DNA of 64,000 nucleotides. Source: Haemophilus parainfluenzae. GTDB lineage: Bacteria; Pseudomonadota; Gammaproteobacteria; Enterobacterales; Pasteurellaceae. Numbering within the stretch: position 1 is the first letter of the stretch; the number at the start of each line of letters is the position of its first letter. The translations under genes and the position numbers were made by a program. Location of the stretch: the NCBI RefSeq assembly GCF_014931375.1, contig NZ_CP063117.1, positions 1,233,501-1,297,500 on the forward strand, given 5' to 3'. Shown here one piece after another: positions 38,218 through 48,225 of the stretch. Under the pieces are notes generated by a model that worked only from the letters and a program-made list of their open reading frames with translations, was not told the origin of the DNA and made no database searches.

Positions 38218-40395
38218 ATGGATATTTCAGAATTACTTGATGGCTTGAATGATAAACAACGTGAAGCAGTGGCAGCACCACTTGGCAATTATCTTGTGCT
38301 TGCTGGTGCAGGAAGTGGTAAAACTCGTGTATTGACTCATCGTATTGCTTGGTTGATTGCCGTAGAAAATATTTCTGAAGGTAGCATTATGGCGGTAACT
38401 TTTACTAATAAAGCCGCTGCTGAAATGCGTCATCGTATTCAAGATACCTTATCCAAACATGCTCAATCGAATCTATTTGGCATGTGGATTGGCACATTCC
38501 ATAGCATTGCCCATCGATTATTACGCGCTCACCATTTAGATGTGAACTTGCCACAAGATTTCCAAATTTTGGATTCTGAAGACCAACTTCGTTTAGTAAA
38601 ACGCTTGATGAAATTGCACAATTATGACGATAAAGCATTTCCACCGAAACAAGCGTGCTGGTATATCAATAATAAAAAAGATGAAGGTTTAAGACCGCAA
38701 GATATTAATGATTTTGGTGATCGCCAGGAAAAAGAGTGGATTAAGATTTATCAAATTTATCAAGATACTTGTGATCGTGCGGGTTTGGTGGATTTTGCTG
38801 AGTTGTTAATTCGTGCGTATGAATTATTTGCTAAAAAGCCTGTGATTTTGCAACGCTATCAGCAACGTTTTCAGCATATTTTGGTGGATGAGTTTCAAGA
38901 TACCAATAAAATCCAATATGCCTGGATCAAAATTCTTGCCGGTAATACGGGCAAAGTGATGATTGTGGGCGATGATGACCAATCCATTTATGGTTGGCGT
39001 GGTGCACAGGTCGAAAATATTCAAAAATTCCTAAAAGATTTCAACGCTGAAACTATTCGTTTGGAGCAAAATTATCGTTCTACCGGCAATATTCTGAAAA
39101 GTGCCAACCAACTTATTTCGAATAATAGTGATCGCCTCGGTAAGAATTTATGGACTGACGGTGAAATGGGCGAGCCAGTGGGTATTTATGCAGCATTTAA
39201 TGAGTTAGATGAAGCAAAATTTGTGGCGTCTCAAATTCAAAACTGGGTAGATGACGGTGGGAAATTAGATGATTGTGCTGTTTTATATCGTAGTAATAGC
39301 CAATCTCGCGTCATTGAAGAAGCCTTGATTCGTTGTCAAATTCCTTATCGAATTTATGGAGGGATGCGATTCTTCGAGCGCCAAGAAATTAAAGATGCGT
39401 TGGCATATTTACGCTTAATTAATAATCGTCAAGATGATGCCGCGTTTGAACGTGTGATTAATACGCCTACGCGTGGTATTGGCGATCGTACTTTAGATGT
39501 GTTACGAAATTTAACCCGTGAACGTCAAATTACCTTATGGCAAGCTGTTCAAGTAGCCACACAAGAAAATATGCTAACGGGACGTGCTTCAACCGCATTA
39601 CTTCGTTTCCAAGAGTTGATTAATTCTTTGCAGGTTGATACAGCCGAAATGCCATTGTTTGCACAGACTGATTTCGTGATTAAACATTCAGGCTTATACG
39701 ATATGTATAAACAGGAAAAAGGCGAGAAAGGTGAAGTGCGTATTGAAAACTTAGAAGAATTGGTGACGGCAACCCGAGAATTTATCAAACCTGATGACGC
39801 AGAGGATATGACCGATCTTACCGCCTTTTTAACTCATGCTTCTTTAGAGGCGGGAGAAGAGCAGGCTTCGCCGCATCAATCTTGTGTGGAAATGATGACT
39901 TTACACTCTGCAAAAGGCTTGGAATTCCCGCGCGTATTTATGGTGGGGGTAGAAGAGGGTGTATTCCCAAGTTTCCGTTCATTTGAAGAGCCTGGTCGTT
40001 TGGAGGAAGAACGCCGTCTTGCTTATGTGGGCATTACTCGAGCTAAGCAAAAACTGACGATTTGTTATGCAGAAAGCCGTCGTGTTTATACGAAAGAAGA
40101 ACGCCATTTGCCTTCGCGATTTATCACAGAATTGCCATCAGAGTGTATTCAAGAAATCCGTTTGCGCGGAACGGTGACTCGAGCATTAAACCAAGCGAAA
40201 GTAGGAAGTTTAAGCACGAGTTTGCCAGAAAATGAATGGAAAATGGGGCAAAAAGTGAAACATGAAAAGTTTGGTTTTGGCACAGTGATAAACGTTGAAG
40301 GCTCAGATAATAACACCCGTTTACAAATTGCTTTCCAAGCTCAAGGCATTAAGTGGCTGATTGCGCATTTGGCAAAATTAGAAAAAGTGCGGTAG
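38218..40395 (+). CDS. uvrD: DNA helicase II UvrD
   Basis: UvrD unwinds DNA 3' to 5' in mismatch and excision repair. The 725-residue product is a superfamily 1 helicase: Walker A AGAGSGKTRVLTHRI near residue 30, FTNKAAAEMR, VDEFQDTNKIQYAW, DDDQSIYGWRGA, EQNYRST, and TLHSAKGLEF with LAYVGITRAK. A small Tudor-like C-terminal domain is visible (GQKVKHEKFGFGTVIN). The last codons EKVR and the TAG stop are made by an uptake sequence at 40385-40393. The gene is followed by dppBCDF after a 109-base gap. Confidence 0.97.
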   Translation: MDISELLDGLNDKQREAVAAPLGNYLVLAGAGSGKTRVLTHRIAWLIAVENISEGSIMAVTFTNKAAAEMRHRIQDTLSKHAQSNLFGMWIGTFHSIAHRLLRAHHLDVNLPQDFQILDSEDQLRLVKRLMKLHNYDDKAFPPKQACWYINNKKDEGLRPQDINDFGDRQEKEWIKIYQIYQDTCDRAGLVDFAELLIRAYELFAKKPVILQRYQQRFQHILVDEFQDTNKIQYAWIKILAGNTGKVMIVGDDDQSIYGWRGAQVENIQKFLKDFNAETIRLEQNYRSTGNILKSANQLISNNSDRLGKNLWTDGEMGEPVGIYAAFNELDEAKFVASQIQNWVDDGGKLDDCAVLYRSNSQSRVIEEALIRCQIPYRIYGGMRFFERQEIKDALAYLRLINNRQDDAAFERVINTPTRGIGDRTLDVLRNLTRERQITLWQAVQVATQENMLTGRASTALLRFQELINSLQVDTAEMPLFAQTDFVIKHSGLYDMYKQEKGEKGEVRIENLEELVTATREFIKPDDAEDMTDLTAFLTHASLEAGEEQASPHQSCVEMMTLHSAKGLEFPRVFMVGVEEGVFPSFRSFEEPGRLEEERRLAYVGITRAKQKLTICYAESRRVYTKEERHLPSRFITELPSECIQEIRLRGTVTRALNQAKVGSLSTSLPENEWKMGQKVKHEKFGFGTVINVEGSDNNTRLQIAFQAQGIKWLIAHLAKLEKVR

Positions 40396-40422
40396 AATCG
40401 GGAAGATTTTATTGCAACGAGT

Positions 40423-40512
40423 ATGAATATTGATGTTTATGCTCAAGGTGCCAAGTGCGAAAGCATTCGAAGAAACGACCGCACTTTTATCATGTGGGAA
40501 GTAGATGTTTAA
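40423..40512 (+). CDS. Possible 29-codon leader peptide upstream of dppB
   Basis: An ATG at 40423 opens a frame of 29 codons ending in TAA at 40510-40512. Its end overlaps the dppB start codon by eight bases (ATGTTTAA), the same pattern as the dppD-dppF overlap (ATGTCTAA), which is typical of coupled translation. The ribosome site is weak. The peptide includes DRTF encoded by an uptake sequence. It is not a known family; it could be a leader peptide or a chance ORF. Confidence 0.3.
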   Translation: MNIDVYAQGAKCESIRRNDRTFIMWEVDV

Positions 40513-41509
40513 ATTTATTTTAAAACGTATTTTAATGGTGATTCCTACCTTTATCGCCATTACTTTTGTGACTTTTGCGCTCATTCATTTTATTCCGGGG
40601 GATCCCGTGGAGATCATGATGGGAGAGCGAGGTTTAACGCCAGAAGTTCATCAACAAATGATGAAACAACTTGGTCTCGATTTACCGTTGTATCAGCAAT
40701 ATTTCAATTATATTGGCAATGTAATACAAGGTGATTTTGGTGAATCATTCCGCACCCAACAACCTGTTCTGAGGGAGTTTTTCACACTTTTCCCTGCCAC
40801 GTTTGAATTGGCTTTTTTTGCGCTATTTTGGTCGTTAATTGCGGGTATTACGCTAGGAACGATTGCGGCCGTCAAGAAAGATAGCTGGATTTCTCATACC
40901 GTGACAGCCATGTCATTAACGGGTTATTCCATGCCAATTTTCTGGTGGGGATTAATTTTGATCTTATATGTTTCACCTTGGTTAGATTTACCACAAGGGG
41001 GACGTTTAGAAGATAGTTTCTGGATCGATACACCAACCGGTTTTATGTTAATCGATACTTGGCTTTCAGGCGAGCCAGGTGCCTTTGGAAATGCCATTAA
41101 GTCATTGATTCTACCGTCTATTGTGCTAGGTACCATTCCACTTGCGGTGATTACCCGAATGACACGTTCTTCGATGTTGGAAGTGTTAGGTGAAGATTAT
41201 ATTCGTACAGCAAAAGCCAAAGGCTTAAGTTATACCCGAATTGTGATTGTTCATGCGCTACGTAATGCACTGATCCCTGTTGTGACCGTGGTGGGATTGA
41301 TTGTAGGACAGTTATTATCCGGTGCAGTTTTAACCGAAACAATTTTCTCATGGCCGGGTATTGGTAAATGGATTATTGATGCGATTTCTAATCGTGATTA
41401 TCCCGTCTTACAAGGCGCCGTGTTGATTATTGCTACAATTATTATTGTAGTGAATTTGACGATCGATTTACTTTATGGCGTGGTAAACCCACGTATTCGC
41501 CATCAATAA
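40505..41509 (+). CDS. dppB: Dipeptide/haem/glutathione ABC transporter permease DppB
   Basis: DppB and DppC form the inner-membrane channel of the Dpp importer. The 334-residue product has six membrane helices and the start MFKFILKRILMVIPTFIAITF typical of DppB, with the permease signature LRNALIPVVTVVGLIVGQLLSGAVLTE. The ATG follows GGGAAG. No dppA-type binding protein is in the window. In H. influenzae the Dpp permease works with the separately encoded HbpA/GbpA to bring in haem and glutathione, so the same may hold here. Confidence 0.93.
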   Translation: MFKFILKRILMVIPTFIAITFVTFALIHFIPGDPVEIMMGERGLTPEVHQQMMKQLGLDLPLYQQYFNYIGNVIQGDFGESFRTQQPVLREFFTLFPATFELAFFALFWSLIAGITLGTIAAVKKDSWISHTVTAMSLTGYSMPIFWWGLILILYVSPWLDLPQGGRLEDSFWIDTPTGFMLIDTWLSGEPGAFGNAIKSLILPSIVLGTIPLAVITRMTRSSMLEVLGEDYIRTAKAKGLSYTRIVIVHALRNALIPVVTVVGLIVGQLLSGAVLTETIFSWPGIGKWIIDAISNRDYPVLQGAVLIIATIIIVVNLTIDLLYGVVNPRIRHQ

Positions 41510-41521
41510 GGAGCCTTATTA

Positions 41522-42418
41522 ATGACGGAACAAACTTTATCTATTGAAACGATTGCGCCTCGCACACCGTTGCAGGAGTTTTGGTTTTATTTTAAACAAA
41601 ATAAAGGGGCGGTGATTGGGCTCATTTTTATTCTTGTCGTAGCATTAATCAGTATTTTTGCCCCTTGGATTGCACCTTTTGATCCTATAGAACAAAATCG
41701 TTCAGCGCTATTGTTACCGCCTGCGTGGTATGAAGGCGGCAATTCAACTTATTTACTGGGTACGGATGACATTGGTCGAGATATTCTTTCTCGCATTATT
41801 TATGGTACGCGCATTTCTGTTTTTGCAGGTTTCATTATTGTCATTTTATCTTGCATTTTAGGAACGAGTCTTGGCTTGCTCGCAGGCTATTATGGTGGAG
41901 CATTAGATACATTAATTGTTCGTTTCATTGACATCATGTTGGCTATCCCAAACTTGCTTTTAACCATTGTGGTGGTGTCAATTTTAGAGCCCTCTTTAAC
42001 GAATGCGACGTTGGCGATTGCTGTGGTATCCATTCCAAGTTATGTGCGTTTAACACGTGCGGCGGTATTGAATGAGAAAAACAGAGATTATGTTACCTCT
42101 TCACGAGTGGCGGGAGCAAGCGTATTACGTTTAATGTTTATTGTGATTTTACCGAATTGCCTTGCGCCTCTCATCGTACAAATGACGATGGGGATTTCTA
42201 ATGCGATTTTAGAATTAGCGACTTTAGGTTTCTTAGGTATCGGCGCAAAACCACCAACACCGGAATTGGGCACTATGTTATCTGAATCACGTAGCTTTAT
42301 GCAGGCGGCAAACTGGTTGGTTACCATTCCAGGTTTAGTAATTTTATCGCTTGTTTTAGCATTTAACTTAATGGGTGATGGGTTGCGTGATGCACTCGAT
42401 CCAAAATTAAAACAATAG
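41522..42418 (+). CDS. dppC: Dipeptide ABC transporter permease DppC
   Basis: The product has 298 residues. After an N-terminal helix comes the OppC-type membrane domain with [20 protein letters not shown] and [27 protein letters not shown], the loop that contacts the ATPases. It pairs with DppB. It begins 12 bases after dppB with AAGGAGCC as its ribosome site, and dppD follows eight bases after its stop, so the genes are one operon. Confidence 0.94.
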   Translation: MTEQTLSIETIAPRTPLQEFWFYFKQNKGAVIGLIFILVVALISIFAPWIAPFDPIEQNRSALLLPPAWYEGGNSTYLLGTDDIGRDILSRIIYGTRISVFAGFIIVILSCILGTSLGLLAGYYGGALDTLIVRFIDIMLAIPNLLLTIVVVSILEPSLTNATLAIAVVSIPSYVRLTRAAVLNEKNRDYVTSSRVAGASVLRLMFIVILPNCLAPLIVQMTMGISNAILELATLGFLGIGAKPPTPELGTMLSESRSFMQAANWLVTIPGLVILSLVLAFNLMGDGLRDALDPKLKQ

Positions 42419-42426
42419 GGGGCAGA

Positions 42427-43410
42427 ATGGCATTATTAGATGTAAAAGAGCTTTCTGTTCACTTTGGTGATGAAAAAGCACCTTTTAAAGCGGTGGATCG
42501 TATTAGCTACCAAGTTAATCAAGGCGAAGTATTAGGCATTGTTGGAGAGTCTGGCTCGGGGAAATCAGTGAGTTCCCTTGCAGTGATGGGCTTGATTGAT
42601 TTTCCCGGGCGTGTTTCAGCGAAAGGCCTAGAATTTGAAGGAAAAGATCTCTTAAGCTTACCGGCAAAAGAAAAGCGGGAATTAGTTGGGGCTGATATAG
42701 CTATGATCTTCCAAGACCCAATGACAAGCTTAAATCCTGCTTATACAGTAGGTTTCCAAATTATGGAAGCCATCAAAGCGCATCAAGGCGGCAGCAAAAA
42801 AGAACGCCGTGAACGCACCTTAGAGCTATTACGCTTAGTGGGTATTCCTGATCCTGAATCGCGAATTGATGTTTATCCGCACCAGCTTTCTGGCGGGATG
42901 AGCCAACGCGTTATGATTGCTATGGCGATAGCGTGTAAACCGAGATTGCTCATTGCAGATGAACCAACCACAGCACTGGATGTGACTATTCAAGCACAAA
43001 TTGTAGATTTGCTACTTGAGTTACAGCAAAAAGAATGTATGTCGTTGATTCTGATCACGCATGATCTTGCGTTAGTCGCAGAAGCGGCACATCGTATTAT
43101 TGTGATGTATGCAGGACAAGTAGTGGAAGAAGGGCGGGCGGAAGATATTTTCCGTGAGCCAAAACATCCTTACACTCAAGCGTTATTGCGTTCTTTACCG
43201 GAGTTTGCAGAGGGTAAATCTCGTTTACAATCTTTACCCGGAGTGGTGCCAGGTAAATACGATCGCCCACAAGGTTGTTTGTTAAATCCACGCTGTCCGT
43301 ATGCGACCGATCTTTGTCGAAGTGTTGAACCTGAATTGCGTCAAATAGGAAATCGACAAGTAAAATGTCACACCCCATTAAATGCCCAAGGAGAACCAAG
43401 CAATGTCTAA
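42427..43410 (+). CDS. dppD: Dipeptide ABC transporter ATP-binding protein DppD
   Basis: The product has 327 residues. Walker A is [16 protein letters not shown] near residue 40, the signature is LSGGMSQR, Walker B is [12 protein letters not shown], and the oligopeptide-transporter C-terminal cluster motif is present ([14 protein letters not shown], which in related proteins holds an iron-sulfur cluster). It powers the DppBC channel together with DppF. Its last codons overlap the dppF start by eight bases. Confidence 0.95.
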   Translation: MALLDVKELSVHFGDEKAPFKAVDRISYQVNQGEVLGIVGESGSGKSVSSLAVMGLIDFPGRVSAKGLEFEGKDLLSLPAKEKRELVGADIAMIFQDPMTSLNPAYTVGFQIMEAIKAHQGGSKKERRERTLELLRLVGIPDPESRIDVYPHQLSGGMSQRVMIAMAIACKPRLLIADEPTTALDVTIQAQIVDLLLELQQKECMSLILITHDLALVAEAAHRIIVMYAGQVVEEGRAEDIFREPKHPYTQALLRSLPEFAEGKSRLQSLPGVVPGKYDRPQGCLLNPRCPYATDLCRSVEPELRQIGNRQVKCHTPLNAQGEPSNV

Positions 43411-44386
43411 TGTCGCACAAAAAAATGCACCATTGCTTAATGCTATTGGGCTGAAGAAATATTATCCTGTCAAAAAAGGGATGTTTGCTAAAACACAGCA
43501 AGTGAAAGCATTAGATGGTGTGTCTTTTTCCTTAGAACGTGGTAAAACCCTTGCGGTGGTAGGCGAGTCTGGTTGTGGTAAATCGACACTAGGCCGTCTT
43601 TTGACGATGATAGAAGAACCGACAGAAGGTGAGTTGTACTACAACGGGCAAAATTTCTTAGAGAATGATCACGAAACGAAAGCATTGCGCCGTCAGAAAA
43701 TCCAAATCGTGTTTCAAAACCCTTATGCATCACTAAATCCGCGTAAGAAAATCGGCACAATTTTGGAAGAGCCTTTAGTCATCAATACTAATCTATCGGC
43801 AAAAGAACGTAAAGAAAAAGTATTGTCCATGATGGCGAAAGTGGGATTGCGTGCAGAGTTTTATGATCGCTATCCACATATGTTTTCGGGCGGACAACGT
43901 CAGCGTATCGCGATTGCTCGTGGTTTAATGCTTGATCCTGACGTGGTTGTAGCGGATGAACCTGTTTCAGCGTTAGACGTATCTGTTCGTGCGCAAGTGC
44001 TGAATTTGATGATGGATTTACAAGCTGAGCTTGGTTTATCTTATGTGTTTATTTCCCATGATCTTTCAGTGGTTGAGCATATTGCTGATGAGGTGATGGT
44101 GATGTATTTAGGCCGCTGTGTTGAAATGGGCTCAAAAGAGCAGATCTTTGCTAATCCTCAGCATCCTTATACACAAGCGTTACTTTCAGCAACACCAAGA
44201 TTGTCACCTGAATTACGTCGCCAGCGGATTAAATTAACCGGAGAATTACCAAGTCCGATTAATCCGCCAAAAGGTTGTGCTTTTAATCCGCGTTGTTGGA
44301 AAGCGATCGATAAATGTCGAAATGAGCAACCGAAATTGGAAAAATATCCTGATGGTAAGCTAATCGCTTGTTTCCATCTCGATTAG
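43403..44386 (+). CDS. dppF: Dipeptide ABC transporter ATP-binding protein DppF
   Basis: The product has 327 residues. Walker A is [15 protein letters not shown], the signature is FSGGQRQR, Walker B is [12 protein letters not shown], and the C-terminal [14 protein letters not shown] motif is present. The ATG at 43403 follows AAGGAG (43388-43393) with nine bases between; an earlier in-frame start at 43382 would run further into dppD and is not favoured. It is the last gene of dppBCDF and ends at a paired-uptake-sequence terminator. Confidence 0.95.
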   Translation: MSNVAQKNAPLLNAIGLKKYYPVKKGMFAKTQQVKALDGVSFSLERGKTLAVVGESGCGKSTLGRLLTMIEEPTEGELYYNGQNFLENDHETKALRRQKIQIVFQNPYASLNPRKKIGTILEEPLVINTNLSAKERKEKVLSMMAKVGLRAEFYDRYPHMFSGGQRQRIAIARGLMLDPDVVVADEPVSALDVSVRAQVLNLMMDLQAELGLSYVFISHDLSVVEHIADEVMVMYLGRCVEMGSKEQIFANPQHPYTQALLSATPRLSPELRRQRIKLTGELPSPINPPKGCAFNPRCWKAIDKCRNEQPKLEKYPDGKLIACFHLD

Positions 44387-44398
44387 AAAAGAGAAAAG

Positions 44399-44438
44399 AA
44401 AATGACCGCACTTATTGAGTAAGTGCGGTCATTTTTTT
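44399..44438. terminator. Paired-uptake-sequence terminator between dppF and sotB
   Basis: A perfect 16-bp stem (44399-44414 with 44420-44435) with TTGAG loop and T run. The sotB stop codon overlaps the T run on the other strand, so it serves both genes. Confidence 0.88.
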
Positions 44439-45615
44439 AGACATTTTGAGCGCGATAGCGGAAATTGAAGAAGACAAAGATGCCGAGTGCAATCATCGCT
44501 AATGCTGCACCGCTAAATCCAATATATTCAAGACCAACATGGCGAGCGATTTGGTTACCAAACAGTGCACCTGCACCAATACCTGCATTGAAAATACCGG
44601 AATAAATGGCACTTGCTACGTCCGTTGCATCAGGAGCAAGTTGTAGTACGCGCATTTGTAATGCCAGTCCGATACAAGAGATGCCAATCCCCCAAATAAA
44701 AGCAAGGGTAAACATCGTGGCGGTATAACTCGCAGAGGCAAGCATAAATGTTAAAGATATAGCCAGTAAAATCATAGCCCCACTGATAAATTGAGTTGGA
44801 CCGAAACGGTATAAGCGGTTAAAGATCACACTTGCGGTAATGCCAGAAACCCCAAAAACTAACAAAATTATCGTTGCAAGATTTGGATCGAGTTCGCCGA
44901 TTTGAACCATAAAGGGTTCAATGTAGGTATAAGCGGTAAAGTGTGCTGAAACAATGATTGCCGTTGTAGCATAAAGTCCAATCAGTAATGGACGTTTTGC
45001 TAAAATCGGCAGACTAGATAACGAGCCTGCATTTTTACTTGGTAGATTTGGTAATAAACGCATAATAAATACCATCACAACCAAAGCTAATACGGCAATG
45101 ATTGCAAAAGTAATACGCCAGCCAACTAATTGACCGACTAAACGGCCTAATGGTAAGCCTAAAATAGTCGCAAGGGATGTACCGATAGCGAGCATACCAA
45201 TTGCTTGTGTTTTCTTATTCTTCGGTGCCACACGCATCACTAATGATGCGGTAATTGCCCAGAAGAGTGAATGCGCTACCGCAATACACATACGAGCAAT
45301 GAGAAGAATCCAATAATTCCACGCAATGACTGAGATAATATGGCCGATGATAAAAATAACGAAAAGTTTCAGCAATAAGCCTTTACGTTCCATATCACCT
45401 GTCGCGAGCATGGCGGGTAAAGACATAATCATAACCGTCCAAGCATAAACGGTCATCATTAAACCTACATCGGAGCTTTGCATATCAAAACTTTGTCCGA
45501 TGTCAGTGAGTAACGCAACTGGCACAAATTCCGTGGTATTAAAAATAAAAGCGGCGCAAGCCATGATGACTACGCGCCAATATTGGGTTCTTTCTGCTTT
45601 CTGATAAAATGACAT
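44437..45615 (-). CDS. sotB: MFS sugar efflux transporter SotB
   Basis: The product has 392 residues and twelve membrane helices and is of the DHA1 group. It matches E. coli SotB (YdeA) strongly, with AAFIFNTTEFVPVALL, LGLPLGRLVGQLVGWRITF and LAPDATDVASAIYSGIFNAGIGAGALFGNQ. E. coli SotB exports arabinose and IPTG-like sugars, so sugar or small-molecule efflux is likely. Its start codon overlaps the asmA-like stop (TAATG), so it seems joined to the udk-dcd-asmA run, though the functions do not obviously connect. Confidence 0.88.
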   Translation of the reverse strand: MSFYQKAERTQYWRVVIMACAAFIFNTTEFVPVALLTDIGQSFDMQSSDVGLMMTVYAWTVMIMSLPAMLATGDMERKGLLLKLFVIFIIGHIISVIAWNYWILLIARMCIAVAHSLFWAITASLVMRVAPKNKKTQAIGMLAIGTSLATILGLPLGRLVGQLVGWRITFAIIAVLALVVMVFIMRLLPNLPSKNAGSLSSLPILAKRPLLIGLYATTAIIVSAHFTAYTYIEPFMVQIGELDPNLATIILLVFGVSGITASVIFNRLYRFGPTQFISGAMILLAISLTFMLASASYTATMFTLAFIWGIGISCIGLALQMRVLQLAPDATDVASAIYSGIFNAGIGAGALFGNQIARHVGLEYIGFSGAALAMIALGIFVFFNFRYRAQNV

Positions 45616-46805
45616 TATTTTAATTTCTCTTTAATTAATTCTTTCAATTGATGACGAAAGTTTTGGTCAATATTCACCTTATACTGTGGTGAGTAGCAAC
45701 TATCGAAAAAGCGAATAGGCAATGCCAGCTTTTTGTATTTTTCGTTAGTGGATCTTAAGGTTAAATTGACATCACATTGTACATTATCTAAATCAATGGC
45801 TCCAGAACCATCCGCCAAAAGTGCGGTTGTTTTTAAGTTTATTTTATCGACTTTGAGTAAATGATTTTCGAATGAAAGACTTGATTCAAAACGCTCATAA
45901 GGAGTGTTCATATTTCTACTTGCGGTTAAATCGCTGTTGTAATTAATTGGTAAATACTGCGCTGCCATATCTAGTAGATTAAGTCCTAAAAGTTCACCAT
46001 CACGTGCATTAAAATCAAATTTCCCTTGAGCTAATTCTGAATTTGCAAAAGCTAATTGAACATTAAAATCACTTGTGCCCGTCATGGTTTGAGGAAAATT
46101 AAGTAGCGCTAACAACTGTGTTAACGGAAAATTTTTACCAGAAAAATTGACCGCACTTTTTTGCAGATAGCTACTAAATTTGAGTACGGCAAGACAATTC
46201 GTGGTGCATGTCGGTCGAATGTAACCAATGGCAAGTTTCTGTGGTTTCGTTAAATCAGCATGAATTTCAATATAGCCTAATTTTTGCTGATTGAATTGAA
46301 CGTCATCAAATTGAATAAGCGATTCACCTTCCTGGCGAAGGGCGATATTTCCTTTGTTAAAAAGAAAATCAAAGGTTGCGGTGTTGCCATAAATAGGTTT
46401 TTCAAGGTTCACCCAAATATGGTTGCTACCATTAAAAGTAAGATCTTTTGTTAAAAATTGTTTGAGTGCAAAATCTGAAAATGCCATGCGGATATTGGCT
46501 GAATTCAATGCATTTTCAGTAAAGCGGGCTTGCTGGATTTGAATTTCGTCAATCGTTGGATTCCCAAAAACGAGTGAAATAAAAGGTAATTTTCCTTCAA
46601 TTTTTTGTGCAGAAATCGCGTGATATTTAACCTTTTCTAAGGAAATAACAGGCTGTGGAAAGAGGCTAATACTTACCGTTTCAAGTTGAATATCTCGTTT
46701 CGTCAGTTGTTCGGTCAAAAGACTCTTAGCTTGTTGAAGTTGAACATAAAAAAAAGCAAAGATCGCAAACAGCACGATCAACAGGCTAATTGCGATCTTT
46801 TTCAT
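45615..46805 (-). CDS. AsmA-family protein, short form
   Basis: The product has 396 residues, against about 617 for E. coli AsmA. An N-terminal membrane anchor (residues 4-24) is followed by a long beta-rich periplasmic part. The C-terminal AsmA signature is recognisable in ARDGELLGLNLLDMAAQYL and the later DGSGAIDLDNVQCDVNLTLRS. AsmA-type proteins are linked to phospholipid transport and outer-membrane assembly between the two membranes. The position after dcd matches the enteric udk-dcd-asmA order, which supports the name. It could be a natural short form and not a truncation, as no frameshift is visible. Confidence 0.8.
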   Translation of the reverse strand: MKKIAISLLIVLFAIFAFFYVQLQQAKSLLTEQLTKRDIQLETVSISLFPQPVISLEKVKYHAISAQKIEGKLPFISLVFGNPTIDEIQIQQARFTENALNSANIRMAFSDFALKQFLTKDLTFNGSNHIWVNLEKPIYGNTATFDFLFNKGNIALRQEGESLIQFDDVQFNQQKLGYIEIHADLTKPQKLAIGYIRPTCTTNCLAVLKFSSYLQKSAVNFSGKNFPLTQLLALLNFPQTMTGTSDFNVQLAFANSELAQGKFDFNARDGELLGLNLLDMAAQYLPINYNSDLTASRNMNTPYERFESSLSFENHLLKVDKINLKTTALLADGSGAIDLDNVQCDVNLTLRSTNEKYKKLALPIRFFDSCYSPQYKVNIDQNFRHQLKELIKEKLK

Positions 46806-46808
46806 AGA

Positions 46809-47390
46809 TTAATCCTCATTAATTCGGCTCGCTACCGCATTTTGCTGATGTTTATATTTGGCATCTTTACGGCTGGTGTACGGACGTGCAGCTGGGCCAC
46901 TTAATACTTCAAAACTTAAAGCACCAATCACCATATTGGGACGTAATGCTAAAGGTAATTTGCCGGAGTTATAGAATTCCAACACAATTTTGCCTTCCCA
47001 ACCTGGATCGATACGATGTGCGGTTACATGTACCATTAAACCTAAACGAGCAAGTGAAGAACGCCCATCTAGCCAACCGATAATATTGGCAGGGAGTTTC
47101 ACAGACTCTAATGTAGTTGCTAATGCCAACATACCTGGATGTAAGAAGAAGGCTTCATCATCACCGATAATAATTTCGTCACTCATCACTGATTCAAGTT
47201 GAGCAGAGACTTCTTCTTTCGGGCCACTTAAATCAATATAAGGTGCGGAATGTTCACGAAATACTCGAAATGAATTGCCTAAACGCACATCAATGGTTGC
47301 CCCATTGATTTTGTCATTTTCAGGACGAGGCGTTAAAGAAATAATGCCATCATCTAGATAGCGTTCGATATCGGTATCGCAAAGACGCAT
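46809..47390 (-). CDS. dcd: dCTP deaminase
   Basis: Dcd converts dCTP to dUTP, the main source of dTMP precursors in this group. The 193-residue product matches E. coli Dcd in length, with [12 protein letters not shown], the catalytic [34 protein letters not shown] and the C-terminal [15 protein letters not shown]. It lies eight bases after udk and three before the asmA-like gene. Confidence 0.97.
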   Translation of the reverse strand: MRLCDTDIERYLDDGIISLTPRPENDKINGATIDVRLGNSFRVFREHSAPYIDLSGPKEEVSAQLESVMSDEIIIGDDEAFFLHPGMLALATTLESVKLPANIIGWLDGRSSLARLGLMVHVTAHRIDPGWEGKIVLEFYNSGKLPLALRPNMVIGALSFEVLSGPAARPYTSRKDAKYKHQQNAVASRINED

Positions 47391-47398
47391 GATTTTTC

Positions 47399-48040
47399 CT
47401 ATTTTTGGTTTAATAAATGAAGAATTTGAGCTTTCAACATATTAATCGCAATACGATTTTTACCACCGCGAGGAATCACGATGTCTGCATATTGCTTTGA
47501 TGGCTCAATAAATTGTAAGAACATAGGTCGAACAGTTGCACGATATTGGTCAATGACAGATTGTAATGAACGACCACGCTCTTCCATATCACGTTGTAAA
47601 CGACGGATAAAACAAATATCTAATGGTGTATCCACGAACACAGAAATATCGGCTAATTGGCGAACTCGCTCATCAGTAAGCAATAAGATCCCTTCTAAAA
47701 TCACAATTTTTTTCGGGGTGAAGTGCTTGGTTTCGCCTGTTCGGGTGTGATCAACATAGCTATAGACGGGAATATCAACGGCAGTTCCGTTTTTTAAATC
47801 TTTTAAGTGTTGAATGAGTAAATCTCTGTCCATTGAACTCGGGTGGTCATAGTTGGTTTTTACTCGCTCACTCATCTCTAAATGACTTTGATCTTTATAG
47901 TAGCTATCTTCAGCAATAATCCCAATTTCTTCACAACCTAAGTCGTTGCAAAGTTCTTTATGAACGGTGGAAGCAATGGAGCTTTTGCCTGAAGCGGATG
48001 CCCCCGTGATAGCGATGATAATACAAGATGAGTCTGACAT
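47399..48040 (-). CDS. udk: Uridine kinase
   Basis: Udk phosphorylates uridine and cytidine in pyrimidine salvage. The 213-residue product has the P-loop [13 protein letters not shown] at residue 10-22, the conserved [11 protein letters not shown], and [17 protein letters not shown] with [14 protein letters not shown]. It leads the udk-dcd-asmA-sotB run on the minus strand, divergent from the afu cluster. Confidence 0.97.
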   Translation of the reverse strand: MSDSSCIIIAITGASASGKSSIASTVHKELCNDLGCEEIGIIAEDSYYKDQSHLEMSERVKTNYDHPSSMDRDLLIQHLKDLKNGTAVDIPVYSYVDHTRTGETKHFTPKKIVILEGILLLTDERVRQLADISVFVDTPLDICFIRRLQRDMEERGRSLQSVIDQYRATVRPMFLQFIEPSKQYADIVIPRGGKNRIAINMLKAQILHLLNQK

Positions 48041-48135
48041 AGAACGTCCTCAAAAACGGAAGGTAAAAATTACAAAGATTATAAAGAAAAATCAGTTTAA
48101 ATTCATCTTTCTTTTTTATTTAAATTTTTTAAATT

Positions 48136-48151
48136 TGTGAAGTAGTTCACG
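48136..48151 (+). promoter_or_regulatory. CRP site in the afuA promoter
   Basis: TGTGA-AGTAGT-TCACG matches the CRP core at nine of ten positions within an A/T-rich surround. A TACGAT -10 box at 48173-48178 would put the transcription start near 48185, with the CRP site centred about 41 bases upstream, the class II position. No Fur box is visible here, which points to carbon rather than iron control. Confidence 0.65.
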
Positions 48152-48225
48152 GAATTTTTTTTCGTTTTCGCTTACGATGTGCTCGTTTTTATTATTTCAT
48201 CAGTGTTATTTATGAGGAGTGTACG

